A DNA stretch of 64,000 nt, from assembly GCA_040388535.1 (NCBI GenBank), contig JAZKBR010000001.1:606821-670820 (forward strand). Direction: 5' to 3'. The DNA is from Gemmatimonadota bacterium (GTDB taxonomy: Bacteria; Gemmatimonadota; Gemmatimonadetes; Gemmatimonadales; GWC2-71-9). Below the pieces are notes generated by a model. The model searched no databases. It saw only the letters and a program-made list of their open reading frames with translations, and had not been told where the DNA came from. The position numbers and the translations under genes were made by a program. Shown here piece by piece: positions 27,186 to 35,011 of this stretch (the stretch's first letter is position 1; every line of letters starts with the position of its first letter).

Positions 27186-27250
27186 TGCTTACTTCCTGAG
27201 TCTGCCCCATCGGGGCGCCTCCACGCCCTCAGGGACTCAGGGAGCAAGCA
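27186..27250 (+). promoter_or_regulatory. 5'-leader stem-loop covering the rfbF ribosome site and start
   Basis: The leader can fold into a long stem: 27186-27202 (TTGCTTACTTCCTGAGTC region) pairs with 27234-27250, 15 Watson-Crick pairs plus one G-U and one A-C mismatch. The right arm contains the GGGAG Shine-Dalgarno (27240-27244) and the A of the rfbF ATG. A second hairpin, GCCCC-ATC-GGGGC (27204-27216), lies in the loop. This would block initiation unless opened. It could also be the 3' end structure of the protease transcript, but no U-tract follows. Confidence 0.6.
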
Positions 27251-28020
27251 TGAAGACGGTGATCCTGGCCGGCGGGCTCGGCACCAGGCTGTCCGAGGAA
27301 ACGGCTCTGCGCCCCAAACCGATGGTGGAAATCGGGGGGCGCCCGATTCTCTGGCACGTGATGTCGATCTATGCCAGCCACGGATTCCGTGAATTCGTGA
27401 TCGCCTGCGGCTACCGGGGCGAGGTGATCAAGCAATATTTCCACGACTATTCCGTCCACGCGGCCGACTGGCGTATCGACCTCCAGAGTGGCGAACGGAC
27501 CCAACTCAACCAGCAGGCCCCCGACTGGCGCATCCACGCGGTCGACACCGGGCTCAATACCATGACCGGTGGTCGACTCCGACGCCTCCGGCCGATGTTG
27601 CAGGACGAGACCTTTATGGTGACCTACGGCGATGGGCTGAGCGATATCGATATCGCCGCGCTTGTCGCCTTTCATCGCTCCCACGGCAAACTCGCCACCG
27701 TGACCGCCGTCCATCCCCCGGCCCGCTTCGGGGCCATGGAACTCGCTGACGATCGGGTCCGCCGCTTCTCGGAGAAACCGCAGACCGATGTCGGCTGGAT
27801 CAACGGCGGCTTCTTCGTCTTCGAACCGGGCGTGCTCGACCTGCTCGAGAGCGATGAGGACTCCCTCGAGCGCCAGCCGCTGGAACGACTCGCAGCGGCA
27901 GGTGAACTGATGGCGTTCCGTCACGAAGGCTTCTGGCAGCCGATGGATACCCTGCGCGAAAAGAAGCAGCTCGACGAACTCTGGGATGGCGGCCATGCGC
28001 CGTGGGCTCCTCGCGGGTGA
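27250..28020 (+). CDS. rfbF: Glucose-1-phosphate cytidylyltransferase
   Basis: A 256-residue nucleotidyltransferase that makes CDP-glucose from CTP and glucose-1-phosphate, the first step of CDP-3,6-dideoxyhexose pathways. The LAGGLGTRLSEET loop and RPKPMVEIGGRPILWH are typical of RfbF, as are MVTYGDGLSDID and VGWINGGFFVFE; the length matches the family (about 257). It is followed by CDP-glucose 4,6-dehydratase in a 4-bp GTGA overlap, which confirms the CDP- rather than dTDP-sugar assignment. Its leader can form a stem hiding the ribosome site. It opens a plus-strand run of glycan genes ending at 43412. Confidence 0.95.
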   Translation: MKTVILAGGLGTRLSEETALRPKPMVEIGGRPILWHVMSIYASHGFREFVIACGYRGEVIKQYFHDYSVHAADWRIDLQSGERTQLNQQAPDWRIHAVDTGLNTMTGGRLRRLRPMLQDETFMVTYGDGLSDIDIAALVAFHRSHGKLATVTAVHPPARFGAMELADDRVRRFSEKPQTDVGWINGGFFVFEPGVLDLLESDEDSLERQPLERLAAAGELMAFRHEGFWQPMDTLREKKQLDELWDGGHAPWAPRG

Positions 28021-29126
28021 CGGATGCGCTGAGTGCCTGGTATCGTGGCCGCCGCGTGCTGGTCACGGGACACACCGGCTTCAAGGGGTCGTGGCTGGTG
28101 GCCTGGCTGCGGCAGGCCGGTGCGATCGTCACCGGATATGCGCTGGCCCCCGAGAGTGGTGGTCCGGCGCTCTTTCGTGATGCCCGACTTGCCGAGGGAA
28201 TTACCTCGCACCTCGGCGACATTCGCGACGCGGCTGCTCTCGAAGCGGCCACCTTGTCGGCGGCGCCGGAACTGGTCTTTCATCTGGCAGCGCAATCGCT
28301 GGTGCGCCGCTCGTATCGGGAGCCGCTGGAGACTTTCGCGACCAATGTGATGGGAACGGCGCACGTCCTCGAAGCAGTCCGTCAGACGCCTGAAGTCCGC
28401 GCCGTCGTGGTCGTCACCAGCGACAAGTGTTACGAGAATGACGGCAGTGGCAAGCCGCTCCACGAAGACGCCCCGATGGGCGGGCACGATCCCTACAGCG
28501 CGTCGAAGGGGTGCACCGAACTGGTAACCACCGCGTGGCGTCGCTCCTTCCTGGCCGAGCGAGGGATCGCGGTGGCATCGGCACGCGCGGGCAATGTCTT
28601 TGGCGGCGGCGACTGGGCCGAGGATCGGCTGATTCCCGATCTCGCGCGTGCGGCGGGTCGCGACGAGGTGGCGACGATCCGCCATCCCCTCGCCGTTCGA
28701 CCGTGGCAGTACGTGCTCGAACCGCTGCACGGCTATCTGCTCCTCGGGCGTGCCCTCATCGAGCAGGGTGATGCCGTTGCCGAAGGGTGGAACTTCGGCC
28801 CCTCCGCCAGCGATGCGCTCACCGTGCGCGAAATCGCGGCGCGCCTTGCCAGCGTCTGGCCGCGCGTTCGAGTCCGCGAGGCGCCCGATGCCGCGGCGGT
28901 ACACGAAGCACCCACGCTGACCCTCGATGCCTCGAAGGCGGCACACCGCCTCGGCTGGCATCCGCTCCTCACGCTCGATGCAGCACTCGAGCGCACTGCG
29001 GCATGGTACCGTGACGCCCTCGCCGCGCCCGACGACATCCCCGCGCTCGTGGAGCGGCACCTGGGCGCGTTCACTGACGCCATTTCTTCATCCGCCCCCG
29101 CTGCTGCGGGCGCCCGGAGCAGCTGA
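28017..29126 (+). CDS. rfbG: CDP-glucose 4,6-dehydratase
   Basis: A 369-residue short-chain dehydrogenase/reductase that converts CDP-glucose to CDP-4-keto-6-deoxyglucose. It has the NAD-binding GHTGFKGSWL, VTSDKCYEN catalytic strand, DPYSASKGCTEL (Tyr-x3-Lys) and an RAGNVFGGGDWAEDRLIPD segment that is diagnostic of RfbG. The GTG at 28017 overlaps the rfbF stop as GTGA; an upstream GTG at 28002 is less likely. The stop overlaps the next ATG as TGATG. The order rfbF-rfbG-rfbH is that of Salmonella/Yersinia dideoxyhexose loci. Confidence 0.95.
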   Translation: MTDALSAWYRGRRVLVTGHTGFKGSWLVAWLRQAGAIVTGYALAPESGGPALFRDARLAEGITSHLGDIRDAAALEAATLSAAPELVFHLAAQSLVRRSYREPLETFATNVMGTAHVLEAVRQTPEVRAVVVVTSDKCYENDGSGKPLHEDAPMGGHDPYSASKGCTELVTTAWRRSFLAERGIAVASARAGNVFGGGDWAEDRLIPDLARAAGRDEVATIRHPLAVRPWQYVLEPLHGYLLLGRALIEQGDAVAEGWNFGPSASDALTVREIAARLASVWPRVRVREAPDAAAVHEAPTLTLDASKAAHRLGWHPLLTLDAALERTAAWYRDALAAPDDIPALVERHLGAFTDAISSSAPAAAGARSS

Positions 29127-30340
29127 TGACCCGTGCCCAGACCGAACCCATGCGCGTCCCCTACGGCCAGAGTGTCTACGGCGAAGAAGAGATCGCGGCC
29201 GTTGAGCGCGTGCTTCGGAGCACGACCCAGATGGGCACGAATGTGCGTGCCTTCGAAGCGCGGATCGCCGAGCTCTTTGCCAAGCAGCACGGCGTGATGG
29301 TCAACTCGGGTTCGAGTGCGCTGCAGCTCGCAGTGGAACTCCTGGCACTTCCGGCGGGCGCGGAAGTCATCACCCCTGCGCTGACTTTCGCGACCACCGT
29401 GGCACCACTGGTGCGAGCCGGGCTGACGCCGGCGTTTGTCGACGTGGAGCCGGACACGTTCAACATCGATGCCGAGCAGATCGAGGCGATGATCACGCCC
29501 GCCACCCGGGCGGTGATGGTGCCGTCACTCATCGGCAACCTTCCCGACTGGGATCGCATCGCCGCGATCGCCGTCGCGCACAACCTGATCGTCGTCGAAG
29601 ACAGCGCCGACACGCTCGGCGCCACCCTGCGCGGCACCAGCACCGGGACGCGGTCGGTCATCAGCACCACGTCGTTCTACGGCTCGCACGTCATCAACTG
29701 CGCCGGCAATGGCGGGATGCTCTGCATGAACCGCGACGACTGGGCCGATGAGGCCCGCCTGCTGCGGAGCTGGGGACGATCGTCCTCGCTCTTCGTGGAG
29801 TCGGAACGGATCGAGAATCGCTTCGATGTCGATGTCGGCGGGATTCCGTACGACGCGAAGTTCGTCTTCTCGCGCCTCGGCTACAATCTCGAGCCTTCGG
29901 AAATGGGCGCGGCCTTCGGGCTGGTGCAACTCGATCGCCTCGCCGGCAACATCACCGCGCGCGATGCCAACTTCGCGGCACAGCACGCCTTTTTCTCGGA
30001 GTACGCCGAGTGGTTCATCCTGCCCCGGCAGATGAAGCAGAGCGTGACCGGGTGGCTCGCCTTCCCGATGATCGTGCGCGACAACGCGCCGTTCACGCGA
30101 CGCGACCTGCAGATCCATTTCGAGAAGCAGAACATCCAGACCCGTACCGTGTTCACGGGGAACATTCTCCGGCAGCCCGGCTTCGCGCAGATCCAGCGGA
30201 AGGAAAGCGCGGCCGGCTACCCGAATGCTGATCAGGTGATGCGCGGGGGGATGCTGCTCGCGTGCCACCACGGCCTTGTCGCGGCACAGCTCGAATACAT
30301 CCATGACGTCTTCCGCGGTTTTGCCGCCGGATATCGCTAG
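29126..30340 (+). CDS. rfbH: RfbH/E1-like CDP-4-keto-6-deoxyglucose 3-dehydratase without Fe-S ligands
   Basis: A 404-residue DegT/DnrJ/EryC1-fold protein. At the PLP-lysine position it has histidine (H188 in FYGSHVINCAGNGG), the mark of C3-dehydratases such as E1/RfbH and ColD rather than aminotransferases. E1 has four cysteine ligands for a [2Fe-2S] cluster; here the EDNCD-like site is EDSAD and the WGRDC-rich loop is WGRSSSLFVESERIENRF, so no cysteine is kept. The protein is also shorter than E1 (about 437). It may thus work in the cluster-free, glutamate-using ColD manner, or catalyse only dehydration. Co-translated with rfbG. Name by family and position; the chemistry is inferred. Confidence 0.85.
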   Translation: MTRAQTEPMRVPYGQSVYGEEEIAAVERVLRSTTQMGTNVRAFEARIAELFAKQHGVMVNSGSSALQLAVELLALPAGAEVITPALTFATTVAPLVRAGLTPAFVDVEPDTFNIDAEQIEAMITPATRAVMVPSLIGNLPDWDRIAAIAVAHNLIVVEDSADTLGATLRGTSTGTRSVISTTSFYGSHVINCAGNGGMLCMNRDDWADEARLLRSWGRSSSLFVESERIENRFDVDVGGIPYDAKFVFSRLGYNLEPSEMGAAFGLVQLDRLAGNITARDANFAAQHAFFSEYAEWFILPRQMKQSVTGWLAFPMIVRDNAPFTRRDLQIHFEKQNIQTRTVFTGNILRQPGFAQIQRKESAAGYPNADQVMRGGMLLACHHGLVAAQLEYIHDVFRGFAAGYR

Positions 30341-30341
30341 C

Positions 30342-31487
30342 GTGCGCCTGGCTTTCAACGGACAGCGCTTCGCCGGCCAGCGCCTTGGCGTCGGACGCTA
30401 TCTCGAGTACCTGCTGCGCCACTGGGCGCGGATGCTGACGCCGGAGGAATCGGTCTCGGTATTCGTGCGCCAGCCGCTTGAGGCCGACCTCGTGGCGCTG
30501 CATCCGCGGATTGTGCCGGTACTGCTCGAATCGGCGATGTCGGGACTGCCGTGGGAGAACCTCCGGCTGCGCGGCCCGGCCTCGCGGCACGACGTCCTCT
30601 TCTGCCCCGCGTATACGGCACCGGTGGGATATCAAGGGCGGCTGGTGGTCGCCACCCATTCGGTCAATGAAGCGCAGCCTGGCGCGCATGGCTGGCGCTA
30701 TCGCCAGACTTACTCCCGGCTGCACCGGCATTCGGCGCGCATTGCCGACATGGTGATCGTCCCGGCCGAATCGACGCAGGACGAAGTCGTGCGGCACTAC
30801 GGAGTCAGTCGCGATCGGATCGCCGTGGTGCCCCAGGGCGCCGATGACGCCTTCCAACCGGTGACCGACCTGGCGGCACTACGCGCCGTGCGCCAGCGCT
30901 ACTTCGGCGGCGACCGCCCGTATCTGCTCTTCGTTGGCAAGTGCTCCGAGCGGCGCAACATCCCGATGCTGCTCCGCGCCTTTGCCCAGCTCCGGCAGGT
31001 AGAGAAAATTCCGCACGGCCTGCTGCTCTTCGGACCGAATCACGAAGGGCTCCCGCTGGCACAGCTCTGTCAGGAACTCGGCATCAGCGATGACGTGGTA
31101 CAGACCGACGGCAAGGTTGAACGTCACACCGACCTGGTGCCGATCTACGCCGGCGCCGATCTGTTCGTCCACCCGTCGGAGTTCGAGGGGTGGTCAATGA
31201 CCACCGTCGAGGCGCTCGCCTGCGGCACCGCTGTGGTGGCGAGCGACCGTGGGGGCCTGGGAGAAGTCGCCCGGGGCCACGCCCTGATGGTTGAGGAGCC
31301 GTCGGTCGACGCCTTTGCCGATGCCATTGGCCGGGTCCTGCACGACAGCGCCATGCGCGCCGACCTGCAGCGTCGCGCGCGCGAGCGGGGGAAATCACTC
31401 CGCTGGGAAGTCACCACCCGAGAGACCCTCGACGTCATTCGCGACGTCGCGGCAGGTTCACGCTCATCCGAGGACTCAGCGGCATGA
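30342..31487 (+). CDS. Glycosyltransferase family 4
   Basis: A GT-B enzyme of about 382 residues. The GTG start at 30342 (RLAFNGQRFAGQRLGVGRYLEYL, a standard GT4 N-terminus) lies 1 bp after the rfbH-like stop; an upstream ATG at 30303 would overlap it. The C-terminal half shows LLFVGKCSERRNIPMLL and the donor-site region HPSEFEGWSMTTVEALACGTAVVASDRGG. It probably transfers the sugar made by the flanking CDP-sugar genes. The 3' end overlaps the methyltransferase start (ATGA). Cytoplasmic, membrane-peripheral. Confidence 0.9.
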   Translation: MRLAFNGQRFAGQRLGVGRYLEYLLRHWARMLTPEESVSVFVRQPLEADLVALHPRIVPVLLESAMSGLPWENLRLRGPASRHDVLFCPAYTAPVGYQGRLVVATHSVNEAQPGAHGWRYRQTYSRLHRHSARIADMVIVPAESTQDEVVRHYGVSRDRIAVVPQGADDAFQPVTDLAALRAVRQRYFGGDRPYLLFVGKCSERRNIPMLLRAFAQLRQVEKIPHGLLLFGPNHEGLPLAQLCQELGISDDVVQTDGKVERHTDLVPIYAGADLFVHPSEFEGWSMTTVEALACGTAVVASDRGGLGEVARGHALMVEEPSVDAFADAIGRVLHDSAMRADLQRRARERGKSLRWEVTTRETLDVIRDVAAGSRSSEDSAA

Positions 31488-32707
31488 ACACGATGACCAG
31501 CTGCCGTGCCTGCACCAGCGGCAATCTTCTGATGTACCTCCCGCTCGGCCATCACCCGGCCGCCAATGCCTTCCTGCGCCCCGATCAGCTCGGCAAGCCC
31601 GAAGCGCGCTGGCCGCTCGACACGCACGTCTGCCTCGACTGTGCCCTGATCCAGGTGCCCGACAAGCTGCCGCCCGATTTCTTCGTCGACTACCTCTACA
31701 TCCCGTCGGCGTCGGCCACCATGCACGCGCACTTCAAGGAGACCGCGCGCCGCTTCAAGGAGAAGCTGATCACCGCCCCCGGACAGCGGGTGGTCGACAT
31801 CGGCTGCAATGACGGCTTGCTGCTGGGCGCCTGCCGCGATGCCGGGCTCACCACCCTCGGCGTGGATCCGGCGGCGAACATCGCCGAGATGGCACGCGCG
31901 AATGGTCTCGAGGTCTTCAACGAGTATTTCACGGCCGAATCTGCCGGGCGCATCCTGGCGCAGTACGGCCCCGCGCAGGTGATCGTGACCACGAACACTT
32001 TCAATCACATCGACAACCTCCACGGCTTCGTGCAGGGCGTTGTGACGCTGCTCGCACCCGAGGGCACCTTCGTCATCGAAGTACCCCAGGCGCTCACCTG
32101 CATCGAGCAAAACGAATTCGACACCGTTTACCATGAGCATCTCTCGGTCTTCTCGGTCACCTCACTCGCGGCACTCGGCAAGTTCTTCGGGCTCCAGGTG
32201 GTTGATGTCGATGAGTTGCCGATTCACGGTGGCTCGATGCGGGTCTATCTCCGTCGGCAGGGCCCGGCGAGCCCCGTGGTGGCACAGTGGCTCGAGCGTG
32301 AACGCAATGCGGGACTGTTCGAGCCAGCCACGTATGCCGCGCACGCCGCCCGGGTCGAGTCGATCCGCACCGAGTTGATGACGCTGTTGCTCGACCTCAA
32401 ACGACAGGGAAAAGTGCTTGCGGGCTACGGCGCGCCGGCCAAGGGGAATACCCTGTTGAACTACTACGGCATCGGCCCCGACCTGCTCGAGTTCCTGGCC
32501 GACCGCAATGCGCTCAAGCAGGGGCGCTGCTCACCGGGCATGCATATCCCGGTCGTCTCCCCCGATGAGATCGGGAAGCAGAAGCCGGACTATCTGCTGA
32601 TCCTGGCGTGGAATTTCGGCGACGAAATCATGGCGCAACAGGAAGCCTTCCGCGCCGGTGGCGGCAAGTTCATCCTGCCGATTCCGACGCCGCGAGTGGT
32701 GGGATGA
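31484..32707 (+). CDS. NDP-sugar C-methyltransferase (TylC3/EvaC type)
   Basis: A 407-residue SAM-dependent methyltransferase in three parts: an N-terminal zinc domain with C7/C10 and C50/C53 (Methyltransf_13), a Rossmann core with VVDIGCNDGLLL and EVPQ, and a C-terminal domain with GYGAPAKGNTLLNYYGI (Methyltransf_14). The layout is that of C-methyltransferases acting at C-3 of NDP-4-keto-deoxysugars (TylC3, TcaB9, EvaC). In this place it should methylate a CDP-4-keto-6-deoxyhexose to form a branched sugar. ATGA overlap with the GT4 gene; 16 bp to the SDR gene. Confidence 0.92.
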   Translation: MNTMTSCRACTSGNLLMYLPLGHHPAANAFLRPDQLGKPEARWPLDTHVCLDCALIQVPDKLPPDFFVDYLYIPSASATMHAHFKETARRFKEKLITAPGQRVVDIGCNDGLLLGACRDAGLTTLGVDPAANIAEMARANGLEVFNEYFTAESAGRILAQYGPAQVIVTTNTFNHIDNLHGFVQGVVTLLAPEGTFVIEVPQALTCIEQNEFDTVYHEHLSVFSVTSLAALGKFFGLQVVDVDELPIHGGSMRVYLRRQGPASPVVAQWLERERNAGLFEPATYAAHAARVESIRTELMTLLLDLKRQGKVLAGYGAPAKGNTLLNYYGIGPDLLEFLADRNALKQGRCSPGMHIPVVSPDEIGKQKPDYLLILAWNFGDEIMAQQEAFRAGGGKFILPIPTPRVVG

Positions 32708-32723
32708 CGCTGGCGGCCGGACG

Positions 32724-33692
32724 ATGACCACGAGTAGCGCGGTACTGGTCACCGGGGCGACCGGGTTTCTCGGTTCGCACCTCGTGCATCGGCTCGTGAG
32801 CGAGGGGCGCGACGTCCATATCTACGTTCGCGAGGCAAGCGAGGGCGCCCGACTCGCCGATGTGGCAGGGCGGATCACCCGCTGGGTCGGCGACATCAAC
32901 GACGCAGCGTCAGTGCTGCACGCGCTCACTGAATCTCGCGCCGAGGTCGTGCTCCATTGCGCGGGCGATACCTCGACCCGGAAATTCGACGGCGACTGGG
33001 ACGCGATCGACCGCGCCATGCACGTCAACCTTTTCGGCACCCTCACCTTGCTCCGCGCGGCCGGCGAGCCCGGCGCGCAGGTGCGCCAGCTGATCCGCCT
33101 CGGTGGGCTCGAGGAGTACGGCACCGCGCCGACGCCCTGGTCCGAGGAGATGCGGGAGGAACCGTCATCGCCCTACTCGGCGAGCCAGGTGGCGGCCACC
33201 CACGCGTGTCAGGCGTTGCAGCCGCACCTCCCTTTCAGTGTGATGACGTTGCGGCCCGCCCTCGTCTACGGACCAGGTCAGTCGCGCGACTTCCTGATCC
33301 CGGCCCTGATCACGACGCTGCTCCGCGGGGGCCGCTTCCCGATGACCGACGGCCAGCAGCATCGCGACCTGATCTTCGTGCACGATCTGGTCGATGCCGT
33401 GCTCGCCGCCATGCGACACCCCGAGGTGCGCGGTGCCGTCATCAACATTTCGGCGGCGCAGGAATGGAAGATCGTCGACGTGGCACGTCAGATCGCGCGG
33501 CTCGTTGATGCCGAAGCATTGCTCGACATCGGCGCCCTGGCACAACGTCCGGGTGACCTGACCCACCTGGTGGCCCGGAACGATCTCGCGGCCGAACTGC
33601 TGGGGTGGTATCCACGGGTCTCACTGGAGGCAGGACTAGCGCAGACGGTGGCCGCCTACCGGCCTGCCCCTGCTGCGGACGCCTCAAGCTGA
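32724..33692 (+). CDS. NAD-dependent epimerase/dehydratase (SDR) with altered active site
   Basis: A 322-residue extended SDR. The dinucleotide motif VTGATGFLGSH (residues 8-18), the GDINDAAS acidic segment, and an RPALVYGPGQ segment are normal. The catalytic Tyr-x3-Lys is Tyr-x3-Gln (PYSASQVAAT), and the usual Ser/Thr before EEYG is replaced (LGGLEEYG). By position it should reduce or epimerise C-4 of the CDP-keto sugar after C-methylation, as RfbJ/abequose-synthase-like enzymes do, yet lacks two of the usual catalytic residues. Either another residue substitutes or the protein has a binding role. TGATG overlap with the flippase. Confidence 0.85.
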   Translation: MTTSSAVLVTGATGFLGSHLVHRLVSEGRDVHIYVREASEGARLADVAGRITRWVGDINDAASVLHALTESRAEVVLHCAGDTSTRKFDGDWDAIDRAMHVNLFGTLTLLRAAGEPGAQVRQLIRLGGLEEYGTAPTPWSEEMREEPSSPYSASQVAATHACQALQPHLPFSVMTLRPALVYGPGQSRDFLIPALITTLLRGGRFPMTDGQQHRDLIFVHDLVDAVLAAMRHPEVRGAVINISAAQEWKIVDVARQIARLVDAEALLDIGALAQRPGDLTHLVARNDLAAELLGWYPRVSLEAGLAQTVAAYRPAPAADASS

Positions 33693-35011
33693 TGTCGGGC
33701 CCGTTACGCGAGCGAATCGGCACCACCGTGTTGCCCTTCTCGGCACTGGCCATCGCCGACATGGCAGGCAAGCTGCTCGCGTTCCTCACGATTCCGATGA
33801 TCACGCGTCGTTTTGGCGATGGTGGCTTCGGCAATATCGGTGTGGCGACACAACTGATGCTCTTCGCCGTGCTGGTCGGGACCTGCGGCCTCGACGTCTA
33901 TTCGGTGCGGACGGTCGCGCGTGCACCGGGCACCCTCGGGCGGTGGGCCAGCACGGTGATCCTGCTGCGACTCTCGCTTGGCGCCATCGCCTACGCGGTA
34001 TTGCTGGCGCTTGCGTTTCTGGTCCCGCAGTATCGTGCCGTCGCGCTACTGATCGCGGTGTTCGGCCTCTCGCTCTTCACGCGCTCGCTCTATCTCGACT
34101 GGGCGGCTCAGGCGCTGCGGGCAACACGCGTGCTCGCGAGCGCGATGTTCTCGATCCAGCTGATCTACTTCGGGCTGGTGACCCTGGCCATCACGATCGG
34201 CGCCAGCATCTGGAGTATCGCACTCGCGCAGGTCACGGCCGAAGCGCTCACGGCGGCCGGCCTCTTCTACTGGTTTCATCACCACGCCGCCGCCTTTGAG
34301 CGACCCTTGCCGCTGCGCGAATGGCCGGCCGTACTGAAGGAGTCGTCGCCGTTTGCGGGGTCGCAGGTCCTCCGCGGTGCCTCACTCGGGCTCGATCTGG
34401 TATTGCTGAGCCTCTTCGTGATTCCAAGCGCCGAGATCGGCTGGCTCAGCGGGGCGCTCAAGATCTTCCAGCTCTGCAGCGGAACCGCGGCCGTCTATTT
34501 CCTGATTCTGCTACCTCGTCTCAGCCGCAGTGCCGCCATCGGCACCGATGCGATGACGCAGGAGCTCGGTCACTCCTTCCGCGTGATCGTTCCCCTCGCG
34601 GCCGCGACCGCGGTCGGGGTCGGGTTCTTTGCGCGCCCACTGTTGCAGCTCATCGGCGGGTCGAGCAGCTTCGGCGCGGCCACGCTCAGTTTGCAAGTGC
34701 TGCTGGCCGCAGTGGTCGTCGGACTCGTCAACGGCCACTACCGCAACGCGCTCTTCGCCCTGGGTCGGCAGCACGATGATTTCCGGAACGTCACGGTGAG
34801 TTCCATCGTCCACCTGGCTCTCAAAGCCGCATTGATTCCCGCCGTCGGCATTCTCGGCATCGCTCTTGGCACGCTCGGCGGCGAGGCGGTATTGACGGCA
34901 CTTGGCGCGAGGACATTGCGTCGCGCGGTTCGCCTGGCCCCGGCGTTTGCGACCCCGCTCGACACGCCCGCCCCTCCCATCATCGCAGGAGTCGACCATG
35001 ATCCGTTCTGA
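33692..35011 (+). CDS. Oligosaccharide flippase (Wzx-like)
   Basis: A 439-residue polytopic membrane protein with about 12 predicted helices. The N-terminus (TTVLPFSALAIADMAGKLL, PMITRRFGDGGFGNIG) is typical of the MVF/polysaccharide-transport family, which flips lipid-linked oligosaccharide across the inner membrane. The ATG at 33692 overlaps the SDR stop (TGATG). The 3' end overlaps the following membrane-protein gene by 14 bp. This is the second flippase of the window (first at 12788), hinting at two repeat units or a duplicated export step. Confidence 0.88.
   Translation: MSGPLRERIGTTVLPFSALAIADMAGKLLAFLTIPMITRRFGDGGFGNIGVATQLMLFAVLVGTCGLDVYSVRTVARAPGTLGRWASTVILLRLSLGAIAYAVLLALAFLVPQYRAVALLIAVFGLSLFTRSLYLDWAAQALRATRVLASAMFSIQLIYFGLVTLAITIGASIWSIALAQVTAEALTAAGLFYWFHHHAAAFERPLPLREWPAVLKESSPFAGSQVLRGASLGLDLVLLSLFVIPSAEIGWLSGALKIFQLCSGTAAVYFLILLPRLSRSAAIGTDAMTQELGHSFRVIVPLAAATAVGVGFFARPLLQLIGGSSSFGAATLSLQVLLAAVVVGLVNGHYRNALFALGRQHDDFRNVTVSSIVHLALKAALIPAVGILGIALGTLGGEAVLTALGARTLRRAVRLAPAFATPLDTPAPPIIAGVDHDPF

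Noticed and set aside
25183-27210. Open frame of 675 codons on the minus strand
   Set aside because: Antisense to the subtilisin/PKD gene; its apparent repeats are the reverse reading of the PKD repeats.
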